Shown: piece by piece, positions 18,613 through 28,691 of the stretch
Layout: every line of letters begins with the position of its first letter
Numbering within the stretch: the first letter of the stretch is position 1
Assembly: GCA_016714785.1 (NCBI GenBank)
Contig: JADKCC010000034.1
Location: 1 to 64,000, forward strand
From: Saprospiraceae bacterium
GTDB taxonomy: Bacteria > Bacteroidota > Bacteroidia > Chitinophagales > Saprospiraceae
Length of the DNA stretch: 64,000 nucleotides
Direction of reading: 5' to 3'
Position numbers and translations under genes: made by a program
Notes under the pieces: model-generated
What the model saw: the letters and a program-made list of their open reading frames with translations, nothing else
Database searches by the model: none
What the model was told of the DNA's origin: nothing

Positions 18613-19350
18613 ATGAGTGAGCAAGAAATAAATCATATTGATGAGCATGTGCAGCGTCAACTAAAAAAATGGAGTGAATTGAAAGGTGAAAACTCTTGGA
18701 CCATGTTTAAGGTTATTGCCGAGTTGGTGGATGGATTTGAGATATTGAATAAATTGGACCCATGTATATCTATATTTGGTTCGGCAAGGACAAAACCAGA
18801 TCATAAATATTATAAAATAGCTACAGAAATTGCTGCCAAGTGTATAGACGAAGGGTTCGGAGTCATCACTGGTGGTGGTCCTGGAATCATGGAAGCTGCT
18901 AATAAAGGCGCGTACCTTCAAGGTGGACTCTCTGTAGGCCTAAATATTGATTTGCCATTTGAGCAATTTAACAATCCATACATTGAACCTAGTAAAATCT
19001 TGCACCATCGTTATTTTTTTGTAAGAAAAGTGATGTTCGTAAAGTATGCCCAAGCTTTTATTGTTTGTCCTGGCGGTTTTGGTACATTAGATGAGTTATT
19101 TGAAGTACTGACATTGATACAAACTAATAAAATATCTCCTGTGCCAGTGATTTTGGTTGGGTCAGAATATTGGACAGGGTTGAAGCAATGGATTACAGAG
19201 GTTATGCTCTATCAAGCTAATAATATTTCTGAAAAGGACCTTGACCTTATTCCTATCACTGATGATCCTGATGAAGTGGTATCGATCATTCATAAGTTTT
19301 ATGATGGTTCAGACAAAATACATTCTATCAAGCCGAACTACGATTTGTAA
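18613..19350 (+). CDS. LOG family protein (nucleotide 5'-monophosphate phosphoribohydrolase-like)
   Basis: A 245-residue Rossmann-like protein of the LOG/TIGR00730 family, which removes ribose 5-phosphate from nucleoside monophosphates; bacterial members are annotated as cytokinin-activating enzymes or nucleotide hydrolases. The motifs are GGGPGIMEAANKGA and PGGFGTLDELFE, the latter being the PGGxGTxxE signature. I chose ATG 18613 (MSEQEIN) over an upstream codon because the upstream part reads through the terminator. Confidence 0.88.
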   Translation: MSEQEINHIDEHVQRQLKKWSELKGENSWTMFKVIAELVDGFEILNKLDPCISIFGSARTKPDHKYYKIATEIAAKCIDEGFGVITGGGPGIMEAANKGAYLQGGLSVGLNIDLPFEQFNNPYIEPSKILHHRYFFVRKVMFVKYAQAFIVCPGGFGTLDELFEVLTLIQTNKISPVPVILVGSEYWTGLKQWITEVMLYQANNISEKDLDLIPITDDPDEVVSIIHKFYDGSDKIHSIKPNYDL

Positions 19351-19369
19351 AAAAAATGATATAAAAACC

Positions 19370-20160
19370 ATGCAGATTAATGAGATATTAAAGCGTAGAT
19401 CTGTTTTACTTTTTGTAATCTTAGCAGGTTTTTTTGTAGCTAATACCATTGTAGCAGAGTTTGTAGGGTCTAAGATTTTTTCCTTGGAAAAGCTCTTTGG
19501 TTTTGCACCATTAAGTATGACTTTTTTGGTGTAGATGGTTTAGGATTAAATTTGACAGCTGGGGCTATTCTATGGCCTATAGTATTCATCATAACTGACA
19601 TTATCAATGAATATTATGGACCCAAAGCAGTTCGCTTTTTATCTTATATGGCCATTGGTATCGTATTTTATTCGTTTTTTATGGTATTCGGGGCTATCAA
19701 GCTGCCAGCAAATGAATGGTGGCAATATCAAAGTGGAATTACTCCAAATTCCAGCGATTCTATTGTAGATATGGGCTTATCCTTCAATAAAGTGATGGGG
19801 CAAGGGCTCTGGATCATTATTGGTTCGATGGTAGCATTTTTAGTTGGCCAAATATTGGACGTGGCTGTATTTCATAAAATAAAAGCTGCTACAGGAGAAA
19901 AAATGATATGGCTTAGAGCTACTGGTAGTACCCTCATTTCTCAATTGGTAGATAGTTATATTGTTTTATTGATTGCTTTCTGGATCGGTGCAGATTGGGA
20001 TTTGTCAAGAGTTTTGGCTATTGGTACGGTAAATTATATTTATAAATTTGCCATGGCAATTTTACTTACACCATTGATATACCTTGGGCACTATTTAATT
20101 GATACTTTTTTGGGGCATGAAGTCTCCATAGCAATGAAACGAGATGCACAGGGATTTTAA
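19370..20160 (+). CDS. yhhQ: Queuosine precursor transporter (YhhQ/VUT family), single-base frameshift
   Basis: A multi-pass membrane protein that imports queuine-type precursors for tRNA modification. The N-terminus, LLFVILAGFFVANTIVAEFV then KIFSLEKLFGFAPLSMTF, is in one frame and stops at 19532-19534. From 19552 the adjacent frame continues LTAGAILWPIVFIITDIINEYYGP, a family signature. One extra T in the T6 run at 19522-19527 joins both into a normal 263-residue protein. It is therefore probably one intact gene with a sequence error; a true frameshift mutation cannot be excluded. Confidence 0.85.
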
Positions 20161-20209
20161 TCATTCATTGATCTGACTTAAATCATTTTAAACAGCCAGT
20201 TTTTTTGTT

Positions 20210-20217
20210 TAAATTTG
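20210..20217 (+). promoter_or_regulatory. Bacteroidota -7 promoter element for the macrodomain gene
   Basis: TAAATTTG, 19 bp before the ATG at 20236, matches TAnnTTTG. Confidence 0.5.
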
Positions 20218-20235
20218 TTACAAAAAGTAATAGAT

Positions 20236-20724
20236 ATGATCAAAGAAGTAACAGGTGACATTTTATTGTCAGATTCTAAATTAATTGCTCATTGTGTAGC
20301 GCCTATGGATCATTTTGATAGTGGTTTGGCCTTGAGTTTGAGAGAGATGTATCCATCAATGGTTAAAGATTTTCGTCATTATTGTCATTCACACAATCCA
20401 AAATCTGGTGAAATTTGGACTTGGGGTGGCGTTGGCGGCAAACAGATTGTCAATCTAATGGCGCAAGAAGCTGCGGCATCATCTAAAGGGGGACATCCTG
20501 GCAAAGCTAGTATAAGTCATTTGGATCACACGCTCAAAGACTTAGTAAAATTTATTAATAAAGAGAAGATTGATACTCTTGCTATACCTAAATTGGCTAC
20601 AGGTGTTGGAGGCTTGGAGTGGGATGACGTAAAATTATCATTGGAGAAATACCTTGGTGACCTTGATATTCCTGTGTATGTGTACTCCACTTACATTAAA
20701 GGCCAAAAAGCGGTTGAACAATAG
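20236..20724 (+). CDS. Macrodomain protein (ADP-ribose-binding/hydrolase-like)
   Basis: A 162-residue single macrodomain starting IKEVTGDILLSDSKLIAHCV. The phosphate-loop region is LAIPKLATGVGGLEWDDV, closer to the GxGGLxW form of DarG-like and related macrodomains than to the GLD form of TARG1. Such proteins bind ADP-ribose and often reverse ADP-ribosylation of DNA or proteins. No ADP-ribosyltransferase partner is adjacent, so a toxin-antitoxin role is not supported. ATG 20236 is preferred over the TTG at 20215, which lies on the promoter element. Confidence 0.82.
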   Translation: MIKEVTGDILLSDSKLIAHCVAPMDHFDSGLALSLREMYPSMVKDFRHYCHSHNPKSGEIWTWGGVGGKQIVNLMAQEAAASSKGGHPGKASISHLDHTLKDLVKFINKEKIDTLAIPKLATGVGGLEWDDVKLSLEKYLGDLDIPVYVYSTYIKGQKAVEQ

Positions 20725-20818
20725 GAGTTGTTATATAAACAAAAATATTAGCGCATTTTTGTGTTGAACTTTTTGGTTTATGGTCTTTTGATTACCTTGC
20801 AGCTTCAATCAACAAGAT

Positions 20819-22132
20819 TTGTTTAAAAGGTTAAATCAAAAGCTTACAGATATAGTCTTTGTCTATCAATATTTCAATGCACTGAGGTATATCAGCAGTT
20901 TTTTAGTATCAGTGATAATGGTACGCAGCGCCTTGCCAAATATTGATTTAGGTCATTACGAATTGTTTTTATTTGTACTGTCAAGTATTACTATGTTTTG
21001 GTCTGGCGGTATAAAAAATGCCATGTTTTCTTGGTACAGCAAATTATCTGGCAAAGAGCAGCAGCAATTTCCATGGTTGGCTTATTGCTTGTTGTTGATA
21101 TTAAGTAGTGCGGTAAGTATTTTTATTTGGTTGGCAGCAACTTGGATAATGGCATTATTTTCGGCAGATGGGTTAGCACTATATTGGATATATCTTTGTT
21201 TATATCTTGTAATTGCTGTACCATTAGTCATGATAGAGACCGTATTTTTTCTTCGTAAAGAGGCTAGAAGACTATTGCAATATACATATTGGAGTCATTT
21301 TGGTCTTTTGATTTTAACTTTGATAGTTGCATTTTATTCGCCGCAGATTATGAGTTTTATTTACTTATTGATTGGTTGGGCAATAGTAAGATTAGTTTAT
21401 TTATTTTTCTATTTGTGTTCCACATCGGATTTTAGTATTTCATGGGCTAAAGTTGTTCCATTTTTAGTTTTTAGCTTACCACTGATATTTAATATGTTAC
21501 TAGGTAGTGCTATGGATATCGTGGATGGAATGTTTGTATCACATTTTTTTGATCCATCAGTTTTTCCAGTATTTAGATATGGGGCACGTGAATTACCATT
21601 GTCTGGATTGTTATTTAGTACCCTTTCAGTGGCATTGATTCCGACTATTTTAGAGTTTGGCTCAACTACTATGGTTATCAGAGAACGAGCTACTAGATTG
21701 ATGCATTTTTTATTTCCATTTTCATTGGTTTTGATGGTTTTGTCTCCATTTATTTTTCCATTGGTGTATGAGGATGCTTTTCGATCTTCAGCTTATATTT
21801 TCAATATTTATCTACTCATTATCAGTAGTAGGGTATTGCTACCTCAGACTTTTACATTGGCATTTCATGAACATAAGATTTTAATTTGGTCAAGTGTTTT
21901 GGAAATTTTAGTCAATGTAGGTCTAAGTTTTTGGTGGATGCAATTATGGGGAATTTATGGTTTAGCATTTGCCACAGTTGTAGCTTATTTTGTGCAAAAA
22001 GTAATCCTTTTGATATACAATTATAGAAAATACCATATCAGGTTCAATCAGTATGTTGATGTGAAGTACTATACCATATATATGGGATTACTGATTTTGA
22101 CTTTTATACTTACCTTTAATTTTACAACATGA
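20819..22132 (+). CDS. Polysaccharide flippase-like membrane protein (MATE/Wzx superfamily)
   Basis: A 437-residue polytopic inner-membrane protein with about 12 hydrophobic segments. The N-terminal pattern (YISSFLVSVIMVRSALPNID and LGHYELFLFVLSS) is that of polysaccharide-biosynthesis flippases, which move lipid-linked sugars across the membrane. No glycosyltransferases are adjacent, so the substrate is open. The start is TTG at 20819, and its stop overlaps the ATG of prmC by 4 bp, implying translational coupling. Confidence 0.78.
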   Translation: MFKRLNQKLTDIVFVYQYFNALRYISSFLVSVIMVRSALPNIDLGHYELFLFVLSSITMFWSGGIKNAMFSWYSKLSGKEQQQFPWLAYCLLLILSSAVSIFIWLAATWIMALFSADGLALYWIYLCLYLVIAVPLVMIETVFFLRKEARRLLQYTYWSHFGLLILTLIVAFYSPQIMSFIYLLIGWAIVRLVYLFFYLCSTSDFSISWAKVVPFLVFSLPLIFNMLLGSAMDIVDGMFVSHFFDPSVFPVFRYGARELPLSGLLFSTLSVALIPTILEFGSTTMVIRERATRLMHFLFPFSLVLMVLSPFIFPLVYEDAFRSSAYIFNIYLLIISSRVLLPQTFTLAFHEHKILIWSSVLEILVNVGLSFWWMQLWGIYGLAFATVVAYFVQKVILLIYNYRKYHIRFNQYVDVKYYTIYMGLLILTFILTFNFTT

Positions 22133-22962
22133 CGGCTACAGAAGCTTACCAGTTTTTATGTGAGCAACTTCATGATATATATGATGATCGAGAAGGAGCC
22201 ACGATTGCAAGATATTTGTTGGAAGATGTTTTTGCCAAACAATTTTGGTCTGAAGAAGAATTGCAAGATCAAGATATAGTATTACTTAAGCAAGTAGCTA
22301 ATCGCCTTCTAAAATATGAACCATGGCAGTACATAGGTGGGAAAGCAGATTTTTATGGGTTGAAATTTAATGTTAATAGTTCAGTTTTGATACCAAGACC
22401 AGAGACAGAAGAGTTGGTCTTTATGGCTTTGGACTTGATAAAAAGAGAAGGTATCGAGTCTATGCTGGATATTGGAACAGGATCTGGCATTATCCCCATT
22501 ACAATTGGTGTGAAATCACGTTTGAATGCTATTTTTGGTTTGGATGTGAGTGAAGATGTTTTAAATATCGCTAAATCAAACAATCTGATACATGGCACTT
22601 ATGTAAAATGGATAAAAGCTGATTTTTTGGATGAAAAAATTTGGCCCACATTACCGGTAGTAGATATGGTGATTTCAAATCCACCATATATTACTAGTTC
22701 CGAAAAAAGCACCATGCATCCCAATGTATTGCATCATGAGCCGCATTTGGCACTGTTTGTACGGGATGATGCTATGGAGTTTTATGATGCAATCGCTAAA
22801 ATGGTCATGGAACACCAAAGAGATGGCTGTAAGGTATTAGTAGAGATCAATGAAAATTTTGGAGCTGAGGTTTGTCAAGTATTTTTAGAATGTGGATTGA
22901 AACATGTGGTATTAATTCAAGATCTACAAGGCAAGGATAGGGTAGTAGTTGGGCAGAAGTGA
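22129..22962 (+). CDS. prmC: Peptide chain release factor N5-glutamine methyltransferase
   Basis: A 277-residue SAM-dependent enzyme that methylates the GGQ glutamine of release factors. Visible: substrate-recognition LIPRPETEELV, SAM motif LDIGTGSGIIPI, and the catalytic NPPYITSSE. Length and order are typical for PrmC (HemK). It overlaps the flippase stop by 4 bp, so the two share a transcript. Confidence 0.93.
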   Translation: MTATEAYQFLCEQLHDIYDDREGATIARYLLEDVFAKQFWSEEELQDQDIVLLKQVANRLLKYEPWQYIGGKADFYGLKFNVNSSVLIPRPETEELVFMALDLIKREGIESMLDIGTGSGIIPITIGVKSRLNAIFGLDVSEDVLNIAKSNNLIHGTYVKWIKADFLDEKIWPTLPVVDMVISNPPYITSSEKSTMHPNVLHHEPHLALFVRDDAMEFYDAIAKMVMEHQRDGCKVLVEINENFGAEVCQVFLECGLKHVVLIQDLQGKDRVVVGQK

Positions 22963-22995
22963 ATCATCAACTTTATCTTGAACGAGTAACCTAAC

Positions 22996-23742
22996 TCAAA
23001 CTTTCCATGCTGCACAAATTATACTAGTAGCCACTGCAACATTGAGCGATTCGGCTATTTTATTGGATGATCCAAGTATGGTTATTTTATGATTGATGAG
23101 CTTTTCATTTTGTGGAGAAATCCCTCTACCTTCACTGCCCATAACCAAAATACTGCCTTTAGGTATTTCGACATCTTTTATTGATATTCCATTCATAAAT
23201 GTGCCATATACTGATTTTTCTTTTGTGATGGTCTGTTGTAGATCAGATGTGACTAACTTCACATTTACCATACTCCCCATGCTGGCTTGTACCACTTTAG
23301 GATTAAAAAAATCGGCACTATCTTCAGACCTTACTACTGCATCTATACCAAACCAATCTGCTATTCGAATGATGGTACCCACATTGCCTGGATCTTGCAC
23401 ACCGTCTAGATAGATGACAGAAGATTCTGGTTTTAACAAATCATTCGTGTTATCTTCCTTTATTTCCAGCAACAAAAAGATGTCAGATGGTGTTTTTAAT
23501 AATGAAATTTGTTCCATTTCTTTTGGAGAGATAATTTCTATTTCAGCAGTCGTGTCTTTCAGATATTTTGAGTATTTACCTTCATAGCCTTGGGTGATGA
23601 ATACTTGATTTAAGTTGTATTTAGTATTTTTAATTAATTCTATACACACTTTATCACCTTCAGCTATGAATTTGTTATAAATTTGCCTGAATTTTGACAA
23701 ATGAAGGGCTTTAATATCTTTGATTTTGGCCTTTGAAATCAA
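22996..23742 (-). CDS. TrmH/SpoU family RNA 2'-O-methyltransferase
   Basis: A 248-residue SPOUT methyltransferase acting on rRNA or tRNA ribose. Motif 1 is YLDGVQDPGNVGTIIR, motif 2 is ILVMGSEGRGIS, and motif 3 is ESLNVAVATSII. The N-terminal substrate-binding domain (SKFRQIYNKFIAEGDKV) is of the RlmB-like type. It diverges from tamL with only 24 bp between start codons, so at least one promoter must lie within the other coding region or both are very compact. Confidence 0.88.
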   Translation of the reverse strand: MISKAKIKDIKALHLSKFRQIYNKFIAEGDKVCIELIKNTKYNLNQVFITQGYEGKYSKYLKDTTAEIEIISPKEMEQISLLKTPSDIFLLLEIKEDNTNDLLKPESSVIYLDGVQDPGNVGTIIRIADWFGIDAVVRSEDSADFFNPKVVQASMGSMVNVKLVTSDLQQTITKEKSVYGTFMNGISIKDVEIPKGSILVMGSEGRGISPQNEKLINHKITILGSSNKIAESLNVAVATSIICAAWKV

Positions 23743-23766
23743 AATGAAGAGTTTTAATAATTATCA

Positions 23767-26172
23767 ATGACAAAAGAGCTGAGTACTCACAAGGTTGGTT
23801 TAATATGGCTGCTGTTCAGTGTAATACTGCTATCATCTTGCAATACCAATAAATATCTGGCGGCGGATCAGACCCTTTTGAAAAAGACAAAGATAGTTTT
23901 TAAAAATGAAAAAACTATAATAGAAAAAAATTCTTTGCAAAATGAGTTACTCACTTTTATTACGGTCAAACCTAATAATAAATTCTTGTTTTTATTTCCT
24001 AAGGAGTATATATACATGTCCAATGTTGTACAAAATAATGACAAATGGTACCACAAAGCTTTGAGAAGTTTGGGTGAAGAGCCAGTACTGTATAGCGAAG
24101 TGGCATGCAAAAATATAGCACTGAATATGGAAAACCACTTGAAATATAAAAAAGGATATTACGAAGCAAAAGTCGATTATTTTACTGATGAAAAGTTGAA
24201 TGGATTTACATCCAATAGTGGTACAGATGTATGGTTTACTAGCGAAGTGACTTATGTCGTATCCACAGGTACACGCTACACAATAAAAGATGTAACATTT
24301 GATGCCAATGATAAAAATGTTTTGGAATTTGTGACATCATTAAAGAGCAATACCTTCATCAAAAAGGGAGATTATATAGATTATAATATGTTTGAGTTGG
24401 AAAAAAGTAGATTGACCATTGCTTTGCAAAATAATGGATATACTAATTTTTCTAACAACTATTTTGAGATATCTGGAGATAGTAGTAAGCAGCTTAAAGA
24501 GGTAGATATATTTATTGAAATTCGTTCGCCCCTGCCAGATACATTACATTCTAGATATATCACAGGTAATATTCGTGTTTTTACTGATTACTATAAAGAC
24601 CAAGCAGATAGCGTTCGCACAGTTGATTCTTTAAATGGGATAGAATATCATCGGCAATCTTCAACATTTTTAGTCAAACCTTCCTTGTTGCAAAACGCTA
24701 TTTTTTTTAAAGAAGGACAATTATTGAGTAGGGAGGAGCGCCAAAAAACCTTCAGAAAGTTAAATGGCCTAGGCACTTACAGATTTGTAACCATCAATGC
24801 AAAACCTAGCACATTACAGGATTCTATTTTGGATTTTGATATATTACTCACACCTCATGATAAAAAATGGATTTGGGATGGAGCATTGCAAGGCTATTTC
24901 AGTACTTTAGGGGCGGCACAGCTATTGGGATTTTCGGTGTCATCTCAGTTTGTCAATCGCAACTTGCTCGGAGGTTCGGAGAAATATTCATTAAGAGCAG
25001 AAGCAGGAACTGAATTGGGTTTTGGAGGTACAGGAGGGATAGTAAGACGTACCACTAATCTATCTTTGCAAAACAATCTCAATATTCCTTCCTTTCAAGA
25101 TTTTATAGGCTTAGGGAAATTTGGTGCTCGAACAGGATTGATTAAAGATAAGTTTTACAAAAATTTTGTTGAGGAAGCAAGTACAAATATAGGATTGGGC
25201 TTTAGTGCCAATAATATCATCAATTTTTACTCCTTGAGTTCGTTTAATGCTTCTTTTGGGTTTGATTATACATCACCAAAAAGCAATCGCTATATTTTCA
25301 GACCATTGGGATTTAATTTAGACTTGTATGAGATCAGTGATTCTTCAAGATTTGAGGCCAATCCTTTGATATTGCTTTCATTTCAAGATATTTTGGGAAC
25401 TGGTTTTTTGTTTAGGGATTTTTCTTTCATTTACAATAAAGCTAAAAACAGTAAAGGGAATTCTTTTCTATTCATCAATAATGTAGAACTATCTGGGTGG
25501 GAAGTACATCTTTCTAATTTAATATATAATAAAATAGCTGGTAGTAATGAGGTGTGGAGCTTGGACAATATCTCTTTTGCTAAGTATGCACGTTATGAAT
25601 TCGATGGTAGATTTAATAAAGAGTTTTCCAAAACCAATAGCTTTGCTTCTAGACTAAATATAGGTGTGATTGTGCCTTTCGGAGAGATAAGGGCAGCACC
25701 TTTTGTTAGACAGTTTGGAGTAGGTGGCCCTAATAGTCTCCGAGCATGGAATGTCAAACAACCTGGACCTGGTGCTTATCGCAATCCTCAAGACAAGCTT
25801 ATAGATACACCTCCAATTTATGTCAATCAAGGTGATCTCAAAATTGAACTAAATGCTGAGTATAGGTTTAAAATCATCAGTGTGTTTGATGGAGCATTTT
25901 TTATTGATGCAGGCAATGTTTGGACATTACGTGAAGACAATGCAAGACCTGGAGCAAAATTTTCTAGTAAAGACTTTTTAAGCCAATTTGCCATTGGTGT
26001 AGGGTATGGACTACGTTTTAACTTTGAATTTTTTATTATCAGATTTGATTTTGGGTACAAGATACGAAGCCCATATAAAGATGAATTTACTAATACCAAT
26101 TGGTACACCTTCAAAGAAATAAGACAACAAAGTTTGGGGAATCTTCAGGTCGGAGTCAATTATCCCTTTTAA
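23767..26172 (+). CDS. tamL: TamL: lipoprotein Omp85 (TamA-like) outer-membrane assembly protein
   Basis: An 801-residue Omp85-family outer-membrane protein. It starts with a lipoprotein signal (LLSSC, Cys25) followed by POTRA-like domains and a C-terminal 16-stranded barrel. The barrel shows PFVRQFGVGGPNSLRAWN, the region matching the conserved Omp85 loop-6 area, and ends with alternating aromatic strands (NLQVGVNYPF). In Bacteroidota the lipidated TamA homologue TamL works with TamB, and a tamB gene is present at 48.6 kb in this window. Confidence 0.85.
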   Translation: MTKELSTHKVGLIWLLFSVILLSSCNTNKYLAADQTLLKKTKIVFKNEKTIIEKNSLQNELLTFITVKPNNKFLFLFPKEYIYMSNVVQNNDKWYHKALRSLGEEPVLYSEVACKNIALNMENHLKYKKGYYEAKVDYFTDEKLNGFTSNSGTDVWFTSEVTYVVSTGTRYTIKDVTFDANDKNVLEFVTSLKSNTFIKKGDYIDYNMFELEKSRLTIALQNNGYTNFSNNYFEISGDSSKQLKEVDIFIEIRSPLPDTLHSRYITGNIRVFTDYYKDQADSVRTVDSLNGIEYHRQSSTFLVKPSLLQNAIFFKEGQLLSREERQKTFRKLNGLGTYRFVTINAKPSTLQDSILDFDILLTPHDKKWIWDGALQGYFSTLGAAQLLGFSVSSQFVNRNLLGGSEKYSLRAEAGTELGFGGTGGIVRRTTNLSLQNNLNIPSFQDFIGLGKFGARTGLIKDKFYKNFVEEASTNIGLGFSANNIINFYSLSSFNASFGFDYTSPKSNRYIFRPLGFNLDLYEISDSSRFEANPLILLSFQDILGTGFLFRDFSFIYNKAKNSKGNSFLFINNVELSGWEVHLSNLIYNKIAGSNEVWSLDNISFAKYARYEFDGRFNKEFSKTNSFASRLNIGVIVPFGEIRAAPFVRQFGVGGPNSLRAWNVKQPGPGAYRNPQDKLIDTPPIYVNQGDLKIELNAEYRFKIISVFDGAFFIDAGNVWTLREDNARPGAKFSSKDFLSQFAIGVGYGLRFNFEFFIIRFDFGYKIRSPYKDEFTNTNWYTFKEIRQQSLGNLQVGVNYPF

Positions 26173-26675
26173 AATAAAGGGGATCTAAAAATTGTGAATG
26201 CTAAACCAATCAAGTTGCACGTAGTTTTGGAATAGGGAGATATTTTCACTTCAGCAGAGAAAAATCTTCACAACAATTATTCAATAAAACTTCAGCAATT
26301 ATATTTGCAAGATGTATCGCTAATTGAATTTTACAACTTAACTATTGAATTGAGCTAAATTGGACGCTTAGTTAATAGTGTAATCATATTGTAACGATGT
26401 TAAAAGACTGACTGATAGGGACAATTTTTCTTTAAGGATAGCTTATGTTTGTTGAAATGACATAACGTATATGGAAATGTGTATATTTTAAGCTATTAGT
26501 AAACAATTATTTATGTATATTTAAAAATAATTATTTTAAAAATTAATTAATTATACATTAAATTATTTTATAATATGTAGTATCTTGATTATCTTTGCCC
26601 GATGTTACTAATGTGTTCTGTAACATGCATTCCCAAAATGCAGTAATTAATTAATTTTTTTCTCAAAATAAAAAA
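26173..26675. other. AT-rich intergenic region upstream of a giant T9SS gene
   Basis: About 500 bp without a supported coding frame. Near its end are a -7 promoter element (26590-26597) and, in the presumed leader, two small inverted repeats: GTTAC/GTAAC near 26605-26625 and TGCATT/AATGCA near 26629-26642. Nothing else was recognised. Confidence 0.5.
26590..26597 (+). promoter_or_regulatory. Bacteroidota -7 promoter element
   Basis: TATCTTTG followed by GC matches TAnnTTTG and lies 88 bp before the ATG at 26685. It predicts a leader of about 75-80 nt. Confidence 0.55.
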
Positions 26676-26684
26676 TTGTTGATT

Positions 26685-28691
26685 ATGTCGATTTTTACTA
26701 AAAAGTCAAGTCTTCTATTTAAGACATTTTTGTATTCGTGCCTCGTGACAGTAGGCTTGGTTACAAATCAAGCGTCTCTACATGCGCAATGTGCATCTAA
26801 TTCAGCTTATTCAGGTACAATTACCAATGGTAATCAAAACTGGACTGGTCTCTTGGGTTTAGAGTTTTCTAATTCTGTTCCTATAGTAATCAATCAGTTA
26901 GGAGTATTTGATGATGCTACAGTATCTGGTATCACAGGCAATATCTCTGTAGGGATTGTGAATGATGCAGGAACCACAGTGGTAGGCCCAATCATTTTCA
27001 CTGGTGCAGGCGATCCTTTGATTTCTTCTTATAGGATGAGGAATATTGCACCCGTAATGTTGGGAGTAGGTACTTACCATATAGTTGCCGTTGGATTCAG
27101 TGCTAGTGATCCTAATGGAAACGCGGGTGTATCAGGTACTGCTGCAGGTTTAAATTCTGCTGGTATATTAACATTTGGTCAAAATAGATTCGATGTTACT
27201 ACCGCATTTGGCGGAAGGCCAGCCACTGTAGATGGTGGCCCTACTGGAAGGTATCATGCAGGTAATTTTAATTTCTCTGTGGCAGCACCTACTTTAAATG
27301 CGAATATCAATGGTACCAACATTATTACAGACAATAATTTTGTAAATAATACAGGTTCGTTTACTATATGTAGTGGGCCACCAGCACCAAATGTAACATT
27401 GGGAGCTTTTACTACTAGTTACTCTGACCCTTTAGTAAAGATTTATCAAGAAATTACATTTAATAATGCTACCCAGAGTGGTCTTTGGTGTTCAGGAACT
27501 TCTGGTGCTGGTTGTTCAGCCGCACCTGGATTATTTGCAGGAGCTACTAATACCTTCTCAAAAGTTAACCCTGTTTTACCAGGTTCGGTAATCTTACGCT
27601 TTAGACCGTATTTTGACAATAATAACAATAATAATATTGACGTAGGTGAGTGTGCAGGTGATTGGGCAGTATATACAGTAAATTTCGAAACACAAGCACC
27701 AACTATCACGTGTCCTGCGAACATAACAGAATCAACCTTAGCGACACTTTGTAGTAAGGTAGTTAATTTTACTCTTCCGACTACATCAGATTTACCTTGT
27801 ACAGGTACAGTGCCTGTTGTGCAGGTTGCTGGTTTGGCAAGTGGTACCGCTTTCCCAATTGGTGTGACTACCAATACATTTATGGCAACAGATGCAGCAG
27901 GAAATACCAACACATGCAGCTTTACAGTAACAATCAATGATTATGTCAATCCTCCTTTGGGATGTAAACCAATACAAATATCTTTAGATAGTGATTGCGA
28001 AGGCACGTTAGAACCAACCACTGTTCTTACAGGATGGGAAGGTCCACTTGGTGAAGTGCTTTTAGGATGTTTAGCTAATTACACTATTAATGTAACTGAT
28101 GCTAATGGTGATGACCTAGGAGATACGGTAGGTAATGGACAAATAGGAAAAACTTTAGATTATGTAATTACTAATGTAAATGGATACATTTGTAGTAATA
28201 AAGTAAAGGTAGAAGATAAAATAGCACCTGAAATTGTTTGTCAAGATGGGATAGTAAATTGTCTTGCTGATCTAAAAAATGTTGCCATGCCAATCGTTTT
28301 AGATAATTGTGGTGCAAAAGCTGTTTTGGTCAATGAATTGCACAATGCATTGGACTGTGATCCTTTGTATGTAGGTACTGTGACCAGAACATGGAAAGCA
28401 GTTGATGCTTCTGGCAATGAAAGTGAGCCATGTACATCGACCATTAGTTTATTAAGACCTTCAACTGTGGGTATCATGCCACCTGCTACCAATGTAAAAT
28501 TAAGCTGTTCAGCTAGTTACGCCAAAGATGATAGAGGTTTTGATTTTCCTCACCCATCTGTTACAGGTATTCCTTCTTTTAATGGAACACCATTGTATCC
28601 AATGAGCCAACTAAACATGTTGTATTGTAATGCTACCATTGACTACACTGATCAACTGGTGGTGGATACAGATTGCAAAAAAGGATTTTGA
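26685..28691 (+). CDS. Giant T9SS cargo with HYR domains, N-terminal segment (frameshifted)
   Basis: Start ATG 26685 with a signal peptide ending near SLHAQ. A roughly 180-residue beta-rich N-terminal domain is followed by HYR-type (hyalin repeat) domains: APTITCPANITE, GVTTNTFMATDAAGNTNTC and similar, with paired cysteines. The frame stops at 28689-28691 just after an A6 run (28677-28682). Adding one A gives DCKKRILRTWSITEW, the usual ending of such repeats, and leads straight into the 28673 segment. Together they encode about 1,685 residues. It is probably a secreted or surface adhesin; the specific role is unknown. Confidence 0.82.
   Translation: MSIFTKKSSLLFKTFLYSCLVTVGLVTNQASLHAQCASNSAYSGTITNGNQNWTGLLGLEFSNSVPIVINQLGVFDDATVSGITGNISVGIVNDAGTTVVGPIIFTGAGDPLISSYRMRNIAPVMLGVGTYHIVAVGFSASDPNGNAGVSGTAAGLNSAGILTFGQNRFDVTTAFGGRPATVDGGPTGRYHAGNFNFSVAAPTLNANINGTNIITDNNFVNNTGSFTICSGPPAPNVTLGAFTTSYSDPLVKIYQEITFNNATQSGLWCSGTSGAGCSAAPGLFAGATNTFSKVNPVLPGSVILRFRPYFDNNNNNNIDVGECAGDWAVYTVNFETQAPTITCPANITESTLATLCSKVVNFTLPTTSDLPCTGTVPVVQVAGLASGTAFPIGVTTNTFMATDAAGNTNTCSFTVTINDYVNPPLGCKPIQISLDSDCEGTLEPTTVLTGWEGPLGEVLLGCLANYTINVTDANGDDLGDTVGNGQIGKTLDYVITNVNGYICSNKVKVEDKIAPEIVCQDGIVNCLADLKNVAMPIVLDNCGAKAVLVNELHNALDCDPLYVGTVTRTWKAVDASGNESEPCTSTISLLRPSTVGIMPPATNVKLSCSASYAKDDRGFDFPHPSVTGIPSFNGTPLYPMSQLNMLYCNATIDYTDQLVVDTDCKKGF

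Noticed and set aside
20236..20724. DarTG toxin-antitoxin system
   Set aside because: Only the macrodomain is present; neighbours are a transporter and a flippase, not an ADP-ribosyltransferase.
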